A stretch of 64,000 bases of DNA from FEN-1139 sp964396375 (GCA_964396375.1 CAYNEY010000027.1:1-64000), one strand, 5' to 3'; counted from the stretch's first letter, positions 53,096 to 62,131 are shown. Notes: a model not told the origin generated them from the sequence alone. A program made the numbers and translations.

Positions 53096-54574
53096 AAACT
53101 GTTGAAGAAGTTCCAGATGTTGACGGTGGTGTCGTACGGCACGAAGTGATCGCCTCCGTGGGTGCAGTAGTGAAGCTCATCTCCGGAGGTGCAGTCCGTG
53201 TAGCTGGTGCAGCCGGTGTAGCTGCCGGTGGTTCCGTTGCTGCACCCGTCGCGTCCGAGCCAGAAGTCCCGCGAGGGTTCCCCGCAGTTTCCGGGCGTGG
53301 CGATGGTGTCCGTCTGCCCCTGGGTTATCAGGATGGATGCGGTGGCGTCTTGGTCGGCGCAGTTGGGGGGACTGCCGTGCCCGGTAGACATGTCGCCCGG
53401 TCCCCAACCCGCCACCGGGGCGTAGGCGCGAAACACGCCAGCATGGGTGCAGGCCAGCGACTCGGTCATCCACCCACCCATACTGAAGCCGGTCACGAAC
53501 ATCCGGGTGGTGTCGACGCAGTAGTCATTCAGGATGAGCTCGAGCATCTCATCGATGAAGTTCTCGTCGGCGCCGCCGGCTCCCGGCGACCACGACGAGC
53601 TGATGGTTCCCCAGGCCGACGTCGTCCCCGGAGCATCGCCCGTACCCTGCGGGTACAGGAGCAGTGCAGTGTCATTGCTTTGCTCGATGAGCCGGAAACC
53701 GCTGTCGGCGTTGGCAGCCCACCAGTTGTTCATGTTCATCCCGTGGATGGCGATGATGAGGGGAAGCGCCGTCTCGGAGTCGGTGTTGGCCGGCACATAC
53801 GCCAAGTAGTACCGGGTCGCTCCGCCGCTCTGCATGGTCAGCTGCTGTTGAGCGTCGTGGCGCGTGGAGTTCTTGCCGCAACCGGGGGAACGCCCCTCCG
53901 TGCCGGTGCTACCGCCGACGCCAGTGTCGCCGCCGACGCCAGTGTCGCCGCCGACGCCAGTGTCGCCGCCCTCTCCGACCACTGTCGCGCCACCCTCTCC
54001 GACCACTGTCGCGCCACCTTGGCCCGCGCCGCCTTCGCCGACGACCGTCGCGCCACCTTGTCCCGCGCCGCCTTCGCCGACGACCGTCGCGCCACCTTGT
54101 CCCGCGCCGCCTTCGCNNNNNNNNNNNNNNNNNNNNNNNNNNNNNNNNNNNNNNNNNNNNNNNNNNNNNNNNNNNNNNNNNNNNNNNNNNNNNNNNNNNN
54201 NNNNNNNNNNNNNNNNCGACGACCGTCGCGCCACCCTCTCCGACGCCAGTGTCGCCGCCCTCTCCGACGACTGTCGCGCCGCCCTCTCCGACGACCGTCG
54301 CGCCGCCTTGACCCGCGCCACCCTGGCCAACCACCGTCGCGCCGCCTTGACCCGCGCCGCCTCGACCAACCACGGTCGCGCCGCCTTGACCCGCGCCACC
54401 CTGGCCAACCACGGTCGCGCCACCGCTCGACCCGACCGTGCCTCCGCCTGCGCCCACCACGCCTCCAGAAGCCGCTTCGCCCGTGGTCTTCTCGCTCCCC
54501 TCATCGCCACCGCAGGCCTGTCCCAACGCAGTTATGACCAGCACAGAGATGAATGTGGATGAACGCTTCGTCAT
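53092..54574 (-). CDS. CE1-type esterase lipoprotein (interrupted by an assembly gap)
   Basis: The N-terminus starts at ATG 54574 (MTKRSSTFISVLVIT, lipobox GQAC), followed by Gly-rich GATVVGQGGAGQG units, a 100-N gap, more linker and an alpha/beta-hydrolase. The catalytic domain has YLAYVPANTDSETALPLIIAIHG, nucleophile Ser in VTGFSMGGWMTES, QGQTDTIATPGN (Asp region) and a C-terminal HGGDHFVPYD with the His. It matches the LpqC/CE1 group, so acetyl- or feruloyl-xylan esterase is likely. Frames on the two sides differ only because the gap length is arbitrary. Confidence 0.85.
54117..54216. other. assembly gap (100 N) in the esterase linker repeat
   Basis: Exactly 100 N within repeated GEGGATVV-coding sequence; both sides are linker. 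True length unknown. Confidence 0.98.
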
Positions 54575-54766
54575 TTCTTGCCTCTGGGTCGCCGAGCACA
54601 GTGCGGACGCTGCACGCATCGCTGGTGGCTGAGCGAGTTCAAACCCCCTATTCCCGACCAGCGCCCGCGAGATCTCGCAAAGCAGATCCATGGGTCACAG
54701 GGGCCAGAAGCCGCTGAGGGAAGCGTTCCCTGATGATCGCATTCTTGCCCGAAGATCTGCGCGACT

Positions 54767-56521
54767 TCAGACCGACGCGGACATGCTCGCCGGCTCTTCC
54801 CCCATGAAGCGTTTGACTATTTGTGCTGGTGCTCGTGCCAGGTCGACGAACATGAGCGCGTCGATACAGTCAGCGAAATCCGGATCGACGCTGACCGCCA
54901 GCACCTTGGCGCCGAGCTCCAGATACCGTTCGAGCAAGACAGGAGTTCTCTGGCCGGGCGAGAGCTCCCGCAGCACCGGATCGAGATCGCGAAGCCTGTC
55001 GCCGAGGTTCGGAAGGAGGGTGCGCTCCGCTTCGCTCAGGCCGAAGCGCACCGGACGGCGCGGCAGGACCCGGGCGGTCAGGGTCGGCTCTGCGTAGTGA
55101 CGGCGCAGAAACGCGAGCAGCAGGTTGCGCGACGTCCCCCGGAAGCGCTGACTGATGCTGACCGGGCCGAGCAGGCGGCGGAGCTCGGGGTGGCGGCACA
55201 ACACCTCACCGATCCCCTTCCAGAGGAGAGCCAGGGAGAGCGGTCGCCGCTGGTACTCGGGGCTGACGAAGGAGCGCCCGAGCTCCATGGTGCCGCGGAA
55301 CCACGGCCGCATGGCGGAGTGATAGCGAAAGAGCTTGGCAGTGTAGAGCGCCTTGGTTCCGCGCTCTCGAACGAGTTGCTCACAGAAGGCAAACCGATAC
55401 CCGCCCGCGAGCTTCCGCTGGGTGGTGTCGAACAAGACCAGGTGCTGGTAGTGAGGATCGTACTCGTCGAGATCCCTCGCGAGCCCGCTCCCTTCCCCCA
55501 CTCCGCGGAAGCTGAGTTCGCGCAGCCTCCCGATCTCCCGCATGATGGTGGGCGCTTGGTCGGAGGTGAGTTCGACCACAGAGAAACCACCGAGCTCGAC
55601 CAGGCGCTGTGACGCGGGGAGCGCCAGAAACTCCTGTTCGAGCTGCTCGGGAGCTTCGGCAGGTGCCACGGGCACCGGCGTGACGGCTGGCTCACTCTTC
55701 AAGGTCGGCGCCGCCAGCTCATCGACACGCACACGCAGCCACGCGGTGAGCGCGCGGTGCTCTCCGAGGCGACGCACCACCTCCGGACTCACCGGGCGCC
55801 CGAAGCGCATGGTGACCTCGGTCCCGCGTCGCCTCAAGAGCTCGCTCGGGAGCATCAAGGTCCGAAACCAGGGATGAATCGCGCCCAGGGTCTGAAACGA
55901 GGCACTGTTCTTCCCGTCGAAGAAACAGGGCAGAAGCGTGGCTCGGGAGCGCTCGGCAAAGAGCCCCACCGCCGAGCTCCACGCGCCATCGGCCACTTTG
56001 CCCTGGGAGGGTTGGAAGTGCGACACCTCTCCTGCTGGGAAGATGGCCACCAGACCACCAGCCTTGAGGAACGAGAGCGCCGCCCGGAGCTGACCCGCTC
56101 GCGACGCCGCCTGACGGCTCGCATCGAAGACATCCACCTCGAGAAACCAGGGGGCGAGAGTACCGATCCGTGACAGCACGGTGTTGGTGACGATCCGGAA
56201 GTCTGGTCGGCGCGCCGCGAGCGCAGCCCCGAGGGCGAGCCCGTCGATCCCTCCAAACGGGTGGTTGGCGACAACCAGGCAAGGGCCAGTGGTCGGGATC
56301 AGGGAGAGCGTCTCATCCATGACGCGCACGCTCACCTCGAGCTCCCTGAGGGCATGGGCGAAAGCCTCTTCGCCGGGACGTTTCTCTCGGACGTGCCGTT
56401 GGTACAGCCGATTGAGCTCGCTCAGGCCGGAGAGACGGAGAACACCTTCAGCGAACCAATGCGGGGTTCCTTTGGGAAGGATGCGGGCCAATTCAGCGGG
56501 AGAGACGAGGGCAGTCTGCAT
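54767..56521 (-). CDS. bifunctional acyltransferase, OlsF-like (ornithine-type lipid synthesis)
   Basis: A 584-residue fusion. The N-terminal ~300 residues are a lysophospholipid-acyltransferase-like domain (VVANHPFGGIDGL, LEVDVFDASRQ, LVAIFPAGEVSH, RFGRPVSPE). The C-terminal ~230 residues are a GNAT/OlsB-like N-acyltransferase (LRELSFRGVGEGSGLARDLDEYDPHYQHLVLFD in outline, ELGRSFVSPEYQRRPLSLALLWKGI). Such fusions can make the whole ornithine lipid: N-acylation by the C-terminal half and O-acylation by the N-terminal half. Whether the amino acid is ornithine, lysine or glycine cannot be read. The ATG at 56521 is preferred over longer forms. Confidence 0.82.
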   Translation of the reverse strand: MQTALVSPAELARILPKGTPHWFAEGVLRLSGLSELNRLYQRHVREKRPGEEAFAHALRELEVSVRVMDETLSLIPTTGPCLVVANHPFGGIDGLALGAALAARRPDFRIVTNTVLSRIGTLAPWFLEVDVFDASRQAASRAGQLRAALSFLKAGGLVAIFPAGEVSHFQPSQGKVADGAWSSAVGLFAERSRATLLPCFFDGKNSASFQTLGAIHPWFRTLMLPSELLRRRGTEVTMRFGRPVSPEVVRRLGEHRALTAWLRVRVDELAAPTLKSEPAVTPVPVAPAEAPEQLEQEFLALPASQRLVELGGFSVVELTSDQAPTIMREIGRLRELSFRGVGEGSGLARDLDEYDPHYQHLVLFDTTQRKLAGGYRFAFCEQLVRERGTKALYTAKLFRYHSAMRPWFRGTMELGRSFVSPEYQRRPLSLALLWKGIGEVLCRHPELRRLLGPVSISQRFRGTSRNLLLAFLRRHYAEPTLTARVLPRRPVRFGLSEAERTLLPNLGDRLRDLDPVLRELSPGQRTPVLLERYLELGAKVLAVSVDPDFADCIDALMFVDLARAPAQIVKRFMGEEPASMSASV

Positions 56522-56627
56522 CTTGGTGCGTCGGAGTCTGCGAGAGTTACTCGACGTTCCCGAGACGCACAGGCAAGAGTTGCATGGCGAAACGACGACA
56601 AGCCGGTGAACAGCCGAGACTTTCTCC

Positions 56628-57599
56628 GTGGTACCCTTGGTCGACTTGCCTCCCCGCCGACACGTCGACTGGTCGTACCTACCCCGCACCGAGCGCGCGG
56701 CCCTCACCGCGCGCGAGGGCGCGTCCACCGCCGAGTTGGCTCAACTCCTCTCGGTGCTCGACGAACTCACCTCCCTCTTCGACACCGACAGCATCCTCTT
56801 TCACACAGTTGAGATCGCGCGCGCGCGCCTCGGCATGCACCGCGTCTCGGTCTTCGTCTACGACGAGAAGGCCAACCTGATGCGGGGAACCTGGGGCACG
56901 GATCTCGAGGGGCGGACCGTGGATGAGCACTTCCTCACCTTCGCCGTGACGCCTGGGGAGGGCGCCCGGCGCGCGCGTGCCGCCCGCCGGGGTGTGTTTT
57001 TCGAAGTGGTCGACCATGCCCCACTGGTGGCGCACACACCGAAGGAGACTCAGGTGGTCGGACGCGGCTGGGTCTGCACTACGCCCGTCCGCTACGGCTC
57101 GGAGCTGTTCGGATTGATGTTCAATGACGCGGGTCTCTCTCGCTCCCCGCGCGACGATGGGATGCAGACCCGTGGCGCACTGCTCGCGGCCCTGGTGGGC
57201 ACGGCGCTGCATCTCGCGCGCCTGCGCGGTGATGTGCTCGATCCGGAGGGGCTCTCGGCGCGCTCTCCCCAAACGGTGAAGATGGTGCGCCTGCTCGGCC
57301 GAACCCCGAACCTAACGGCCCGAGAAATCGGGGAGCAGCTCGGCCTGAGTGAGAGTCGGGTGGCACGGCTCTTCAAACGGGAAATGGGCGTTTCCCTGGT
57401 GGATTACCGCAATCGCCTGCGACTCGAGCGGTTCTTCGTGCTGCTCGAAAAATCGGGGAACAACCTGCTCGAAGCCGCCCTCGCCGCCGGTTTCGGGAGC
57501 TATGCCCAGTTCCATCGGGTGTTCGTGGCAGAGCGCGGCAGCCCTCCCCGCCAGTACCTCCGAGCCGCCAAAAATGAGAGAACTCTGCGCCGCGGATGA
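56628..57599 (+). CDS. GAF-AraC transcriptional regulator
   Basis: About 323 residues. A GAF-type sensor (about 40-205) is suggested by ELTSLFDTDSILFHTVEIARARLGMHRVSVFVYDEK in outline and GWVCTTPVRYGSELFGLMF. The C-terminal AraC HTH pair follows: LTAREIGEQLGLSESRVARLFKREMGVSLVDYRNRLRLERF in outline, then NLLEAALAAGFGSYAQFHRVF. It is unusual to have GAF instead of a cupin in this family. It lies 47 bp upstream of the deacetylase gene at 57646 and may control it. GTG 56628 start uncertain. Confidence 0.85.
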   Translation: MVPLVDLPPRRHVDWSYLPRTERAALTAREGASTAELAQLLSVLDELTSLFDTDSILFHTVEIARARLGMHRVSVFVYDEKANLMRGTWGTDLEGRTVDEHFLTFAVTPGEGARRARAARRGVFFEVVDHAPLVAHTPKETQVVGRGWVCTTPVRYGSELFGLMFNDAGLSRSPRDDGMQTRGALLAALVGTALHLARLRGDVLDPEGLSARSPQTVKMVRLLGRTPNLTAREIGEQLGLSESRVARLFKREMGVSLVDYRNRLRLERFFVLLEKSGNNLLEAALAAGFGSYAQFHRVFVAERGSPPRQYLRAAKNERTLRRG

Positions 57600-57645
57600 G
57601 AGGACCAAGTTCCGGGACCATGGCAGCCTATCCACCAGGTGAACC

Positions 57646-58767
57646 ATGATTCCGAGGATCTCTTGGTGTGCGACTTCCCTGGCCGTTTTTGCTTACTTGG
57701 CTTCCCTTTCGGGCTGCGGGGGAGATGCTGACGGCCCTGCCGACCAGGGTCAGGCAGGAGGAGCAGGTGAGGGCTCCGACGGTGGCGCCGCCGGGACCGG
57801 GGAGTTTCCCACCGCCGAGCTCGAGCCACCGCCCGCTCCGCCCACCGCGGACGTCGCGCGACCGGACGCCGAGGTGAGTGAACCCAACCTCCGTGTCTTG
57901 CCCTGGGCCGGGTTCTCGGCCGCCGTTTCCTACACCTTCGACGACTCCCAGCCTTCCCACGCGGAGCACTGGCCCGACCTCGACGCGACCGGCGTCCCGA
58001 TGACCTTCTTCGTCAACCCGACGGCGAACTGGCAAGCCAACTACGTCACCACTTGGAGCGAGATCGGCGCCGCAGGCCATGAGCTCGGCAACCACACCTG
58101 GAATCACTGCCACTCCGATCTCTCCGACTGCACTCCGATCGGCACCGCTGAGGAAGAGATCACGGAGACCACCGACTACATCATCGAAACCCTCGGCGCC
58201 GACCAAGTGATCTCGTTTGCGGCCCCGTTCGGTGACACCGGTTGGAACACCCACGCCGAGAAATCCATGTTGTTGGGGCGCGGCGTGGGCAGCGGTCAGG
58301 TGCCAGCCTCAGGAACCACCAATTGGTACAACCTACCGGTGTTCGCGGTGGCCGCGAACCAAACCGCCGAGCAGTTCGACGCGGCCATCGACAGCGCGCT
58401 CGATTCAGAGCGTTGGGTCATCTTCATGTTCCACTCGCTCCTCCCCACCGCCAACAACTGGTATGCGGGGGTAGAGATGAGCGAGCTTGCTACGAACATC
58501 GCCTACGCGAAGGACCTCGGCGAACTCTGGATCGACACCATGGGCAAGATCGGCGCCTATGCCCGAGCAGCGCAGGTGTTCGAGGAGCTCACCGAGGAAG
58601 ATGGCACCTTCACCTGGACGCTCCCCGAGCATTTCCCGTCTGGCCAGGTGCTGCGGGTGGTGGTGGATGGCGGCACCTTGAGCCAAGGAGGCACCGAGCT
58701 GCCCTGGGATCCGCATGGGTACTACGAGATCGCCCTCGATCACGGAACTCTGGCCTGGGAGCCCTGA
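57646..58767 (+). CDS. CE4-type polysaccharide deacetylase lipoprotein
   Basis: A 373-residue lipoprotein (lipobox SLSGC). It has a short acidic, Gly-poor linker, unlike its paralogue at 25701. The NodB domain begins LRVLPWAGFSAAVSYTFDDSQ (metal Asp) with GHELGNHTWNHCHSD carrying the metal histidines, and FAAPFGDTGW. The C-terminal module (FTWTLPEHFPSG, LPWDPHGYYEIAL) matches the end of the 25701 protein. By family it removes acetyl groups from xylan, chitin or peptidoglycan; the setting favours xylan. Confidence 0.9.
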   Translation: MIPRISWCATSLAVFAYLASLSGCGGDADGPADQGQAGGAGEGSDGGAAGTGEFPTAELEPPPAPPTADVARPDAEVSEPNLRVLPWAGFSAAVSYTFDDSQPSHAEHWPDLDATGVPMTFFVNPTANWQANYVTTWSEIGAAGHELGNHTWNHCHSDLSDCTPIGTAEEEITETTDYIIETLGADQVISFAAPFGDTGWNTHAEKSMLLGRGVGSGQVPASGTTNWYNLPVFAVAANQTAEQFDAAIDSALDSERWVIFMFHSLLPTANNWYAGVEMSELATNIAYAKDLGELWIDTMGKIGAYARAAQVFEELTEEDGTFTWTLPEHFPSGQVLRVVVDGGTLSQGGTELPWDPHGYYEIALDHGTLAWEP

Positions 58768-58859
58768 GAACGCGCGTTTGCATTTGTGGTGTGCACCTTT
58801 CAAAAGTGGGAAAATTCATCTGATGCGTGATCCGCGACTGGCCTGACTGGGCATTTTGG

Positions 58860-58887
58860 GGGGGCGCCCTTCTACCGCAGCGCCCCC
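58860..58887 (+). promoter_or_regulatory. GC-rich hairpin before the CE6 gene
   Basis: GGGGGCGC-N12-GCGCCCCC forms an 8-bp stem. It ends 2 nt before the Shine-Dalgarno GGAG (58890-58893) of the next gene. No U-run follows, so it may act as a weak terminator of the deacetylase transcript or as a leader hairpin that modulates translation. Confidence 0.5.
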
Positions 58888-58900
58888 TTGGAGATTACCT

Positions 58901-60145
58901 ATGGTCACTCGCAGCTCACGCTTCCTCAGTTCCATCATCCTCAGCGCGCTGATTGTGTGGTCCTGTGGCAGTGAGGACTCGAAGTCTCCCAGTGATTCGA
59001 CCGGCACTGGGGGCACGCAGGCGGGTGCGAGTGGGGGGGCGGCAGGCCTCACTGGCAGTGGCGGACTCACGGGCAGTGGCGGACTCACGGGCAGTGGCGG
59101 ACTCACCGGCAACGGCGGTCTCACCGGCAACGGCGGACTCACTGGCAACGGCGGACTCACCGGCAACGGCGGTCTCACTGGCAGTGGCGGTCTCACTGGC
59201 AGTGGCGGTCTCACTGGCAACGGCGGTCTCACTGGCAGTGGCGGTCTCACCGGCAGTGGCGGTCTCACTGGCAGTGGCGGTCTCACCGGCAACGGCGGAC
59301 TCACTGGCAGTGGCGGTCTCACTGGCAACGGCGGTCTCACTGGCAGTGGCGGACTCACCGGCAGTGGCGGTGAGCTGGGCCAAGGTGGGATCCTGGGTGA
59401 TGGCGGCACCACCGGAACTGGCGGCAGCACCAGCACCACTCCCGTGTTCCGCGTCTTTCTGCTGCTCGGCCAGTCGAACATGGCTGGCTATCCCCAGGCG
59501 CAAACCGCAGACAAAGAAGAAGACGAGCGGATCCGCGTCCTCGGCTACGAGGCATGCACCTCCGTGGGGCGTCAGGCAGACACCTGGGACACAGCGGCAC
59601 CACCGCTGCACGAATGCTGGAACAACGCCATCGGACCTGGTGACTACTTCGCGAAAACCTTGATCGACCACCTCCCCGCGGGAGACACCATCGGGCTCGT
59701 GCCCTGCGCCATCAGCGGCGAGCGGATCGAGACCTTCATGAAAGTCGGTGGCACGAAGTACGACTGGATCGTGAACCGCGCCCGCTTGGCCCAGGACGCC
59801 GGCGGCGTCATAGAAGGGATCCTGTTCCACCAGGGGGAGTCGAACAATGGTGATCCGAACTGGCCCAACAACGTCAACACGCTGGTGGAAGATCTGAAGG
59901 CCGATCTGGGCCTCGGGGACATCCCGTTCTTGGCAGGAGAGCTGCTCTACACGGGCGGCTGCGCGGGGCACAACACCCAGGTGAACCGGCTGCCCGACGT
60001 CGTCACCAACGCCCATGTGATCTCGGCAAATGGACTCGCTGGCGATCCTGCCGACACCCGATACAACCTCCATTTTGGCCACGACGCCCAGGTGACCTTC
60101 GGACAAAGGTACGCCGAGAAGATGCGGGAGGTTCAGGGTTGGTGA
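58901..60145 (+). CDS. CE6-type SGNH carbohydrate esterase lipoprotein
   Basis: A 414-residue lipoprotein (lipobox VWSC) with an 18-unit LTG(S/N)GG linker and an SGNH-hydrolase domain from about residue 185. Catalytic Ser is in LLLGQSNMAGY, a second block is GILFHQGESNNG, and the Asp/His pair is probably in the C-terminal NLHFGHDAQVTFG region. GQSNMAG plus HQGESN is typical of CE6 acetylxylan esterases and the sialate O-acetylesterase group. The ATG at 58901 is supported by SD GGAG. Confidence 0.88.
   Translation: MVTRSSRFLSSIILSALIVWSCGSEDSKSPSDSTGTGGTQAGASGGAAGLTGSGGLTGSGGLTGSGGLTGNGGLTGNGGLTGNGGLTGNGGLTGSGGLTGSGGLTGNGGLTGSGGLTGSGGLTGSGGLTGNGGLTGSGGLTGNGGLTGSGGLTGSGGELGQGGILGDGGTTGTGGSTSTTPVFRVFLLLGQSNMAGYPQAQTADKEEDERIRVLGYEACTSVGRQADTWDTAAPPLHECWNNAIGPGDYFAKTLIDHLPAGDTIGLVPCAISGERIETFMKVGGTKYDWIVNRARLAQDAGGVIEGILFHQGESNNGDPNWPNNVNTLVEDLKADLGLGDIPFLAGELLYTGGCAGHNTQVNRLPDVVTNAHVISANGLAGDPADTRYNLHFGHDAQVTFGQRYAEKMREVQGW
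59048..59371 (+). repeat. 18 tandem 18-bp units in the CE6 linker
   Basis: Each unit encodes LTGSGG or LTGNGG; units differ mainly by AGT/AAC at the S/N codon and by third-position changes. A very regular array. Confidence 0.95.
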
Positions 60146-60188
60146 GGCAGAGGGGAACTCCCGCAGCACCGAGAGGACCCGTGACGGA

Positions 60189-60614
60189 CTAGTGGCAGCT
60201 CGAGCAAGGGGCAAAACAGTAGTGGTAACAATAGGCCCCACCGGCACCGACGATCCCGCCCGAACCCGTGACCCCACCGGCACCGAAGACACCGCCAACA
60301 CCGGAAAGCCCACCCGAGCCCAAGTCGCCACCGGCACCGGGAAGCCCACCCGAGCCCAAGTCGCCACCGGCACCGGGGAGCCCACCCGAGCCGTTCGCGC
60401 CCCCGCTTGCAACCAGGACTCCCCCGGTCGATGGGGTTCCTGCCTCCGAACCTCCCAGGGCAACTCCAGTTGTCCCGCCGGCAGCGTTGACGGTTCCTCC
60501 CTGTGGCGCCTCAGGAGGAGGCGACTCGCTCTCTTCGGCACAACCGGAAGTGAGCTGTAGAAACCCAAGCAGCGCGAGAATGCACGCCTCGGTCAGGCCG
60601 GCTCTAGTCTTCAT
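60189..60614 (-). CDS. small lipoprotein: Gly-rich linker plus Cys-rich tail, no enzyme domain
   Basis: A 141-residue lipoprotein (lipobox TSGC) whose mature part is a Gly-rich linker with GGLPGAGGDLGS repeats. It ends in AYCYHYCFAPCSSCH, that is C-x3-C-x3-C-x2-C-H. It has the same plan as the tethered enzymes but carries only this 14-residue Cys/His tail, which could bind metal or heme-like groups or form disulfides. Function unknown. The CxxCH end resembles a c-type heme motif; a single CSSCH at the extreme C-terminus would be unusual. It may instead be a truncated gene. Confidence 0.65.
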   Translation of the reverse strand: MKTRAGLTEACILALLGFLQLTSGCAEESESPPPEAPQGGTVNAAGGTTGVALGGSEAGTPSTGGVLVASGGANGSGGLPGAGGDLGSGGLPGAGGDLGSGGLSGVGGVFGAGGVTGSGGIVGAGGAYCYHYCFAPCSSCH

Positions 60615-60847
60615 CGTGAGCTTCCGCTCCTACTGCGCAGGATCATCATCGCGCGCCTCCACCTTTGCAACAGCCATACCACTCAGGCGGCGCGGGTTTT
60701 CAGCAGGCAATCGCTCTGGCTCTGTGCCAAAGCGCCCGATCCGGCACATCAAGCTGGCACAATGTCCAACCACAGGTGTGCGTGAAGCTCGACTCTCACG
60801 CCGAACGGAACCGTTCGCCAGGTTCGTCCGTGACGGGTCTCCAGTTC

Positions 60848-62131
60848 TCAGAACAGGAATCTGCCCTCGCCCCACCGACCATTGAGCATGTCGTTGACTT
60901 GGCTCTCGTTGAAGGTGCAGTCGGGCCATCCGTAGAAGGATGCGGACATACAGGTGCCGTCCGTCGACGTGGAATCCGGCAATCCGAAGGCATGGCCAAG
61001 CTCGTGGACCATGCCGCCAACCCAGCGAGCCTTGTCGGCGGGGTATCCCGCGCCACCGTCAGCGTCGTGGCCGGGGAGCAAGACCCAGCCGCCGCTCGCC
61101 CCACCGCCCGCTCCCTCACCCTCGGCGCTCACCTCGCTCACGACCATCCAGCGATCGTCGGGCAGATCGAAGCGACGCATGATCTCCTGCTGTGCGTTGG
61201 CCGCCGACCACCAGTAGCGTTCATCGCCATTGGGCGTCTCCTCGTACCAGAGCTGTTCGTGTTCCCCCTCCACGACCTCGACGATGGGATCATTCAACCG
61301 GAAGGTCTTGCCCAACTTCTCGAGGAAAAACGCTTGGGATTCGAGCATGACGTTGCCGATCCCCTCGGGGTACCGCGGATCGAGAGGCACGTCGCTGGGA
61401 TGCAGATAAAATACGCGGATCGCGTAGTCCTGGGGCGAAGTACTGGTCGAACCGCCCGTGCCCTCACCTCCCACCCCGCTGCCACCTTCCCCCAACGCGC
61501 CACCTTCACCCAACACGCCGCCTTCACCCAACGCGCCGCCTTCACCCAACACGCCACCTTCCCCCAACGCGCCGCCTTCACCCGTGGCGCCGCCTTCACC
61601 CGTGGTCGGAATGCACGTCCACTGCTGCGCGCTCGCGCTGCACGTGCAGCTGCGGTTGCTTCGGACGCACACCGAGGTGTCGCACTCCGGATCGCAGACG
61701 CTTCCGGACTGGATCCCCGGAGCACAGGTGCTTGTGCAGGCGTCCCCGTCCCCACCTTGACCTGGTGCGCCGCCTTGACCTGGTGCGCCGCCTTGACCTG
61801 GTGCGCCGCCTTGACCTAGTGCGCCGCCTTGACCTAGTGCGCCGCCTTGACCTAGTGCGCCGCCTTGACCTGGTGCGCCGCCTTGACCTGGTGCGCCGCC
61901 TTGACCTAGTGCCCCACCTTGACCTGGTGCGCCGCCTTGACCTGGTGCACCGCCCGCTCCGGGCGAGCCGGAGAGTCCCTGTCCGCCACCCGTTGCCGTT
62001 GTTGTCGCGCCACCCGAGTTTTCACCTACGGTACCCGTTTCTGGTCCAGCGCTATCCGAACTCGAACATGCGGAAACAAGAAGCGAAAACGTGAATAAAA
62101 TCGAGGCTTTGGTTATCGAGGAGGGGGACAT
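60848..62131 (-). CDS. zinc metalloprotease lipoprotein with Gly-rich linkers and six-Cys module
   Basis: A 427-residue lipoprotein (lipobox LVSAC). Order: linker of GAPGQG units, six-Cys module, second linker of GALGEG/GVLGEG units, then a short metalloprotease domain (about 240-427). The zinc site is GMVHELGHAFGLPDS (HExxHxxGxxD), followed by TCMSASFYGW as a likely Met-turn. Upstream, AIRVFYLHPSDVPLDPRYPEG and FRLNDPIVEVVEG start the domain. It probably acts on proteins of prey or plant surfaces. Its own family is not certain. Confidence 0.85.
   Translation of the reverse strand: MSPSSITKASILFTFSLLVSACSSSDSAGPETGTVGENSGGATTTATGGGQGLSGSPGAGGAPGQGGAPGQGGALGQGGAPGQGGAPGQGGALGQGGALGQGGALGQGGAPGQGGAPGQGGAPGQGGDGDACTSTCAPGIQSGSVCDPECDTSVCVRSNRSCTCSASAQQWTCIPTTGEGGATGEGGALGEGGVLGEGGALGEGGVLGEGGALGEGGSGVGGEGTGGSTSTSPQDYAIRVFYLHPSDVPLDPRYPEGIGNVMLESQAFFLEKLGKTFRLNDPIVEVVEGEHEQLWYEETPNGDERYWWSAANAQQEIMRRFDLPDDRWMVVSEVSAEGEGAGGGASGGWVLLPGHDADGGAGYPADKARWVGGMVHELGHAFGLPDSTSTDGTCMSASFYGWPDCTFNESQVNDMLNGRWGEGRFLF
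61480..61960 (-). repeat. Gly-rich linker repeats of the metalloprotease gene
   Basis: Two arrays flank the Cys module: about 11 units of 18 bp encoding GGAPGQ or GGALGQ (about 61755-61960) and a shorter GEGGALGEGGVL array (about 61480-61605). Confidence 0.85.
61610..61735 (-). other. six-cysteine module, copy 3
   Basis: C-x9-C-x8-C-x6-C-x-C-x8-C with core CVRSNRSCTCSA and Trp two before the last Cys; one extra Cys (DPECD) lies between the second and third. Same spacing as copies at 26142 and 46465. Confidence 0.8.

Noticed and set aside
59048..59371. CRISPR-like array of regular 18-bp units
   Set aside because: Units are contiguous with no spacers and are in-frame coding repeats.
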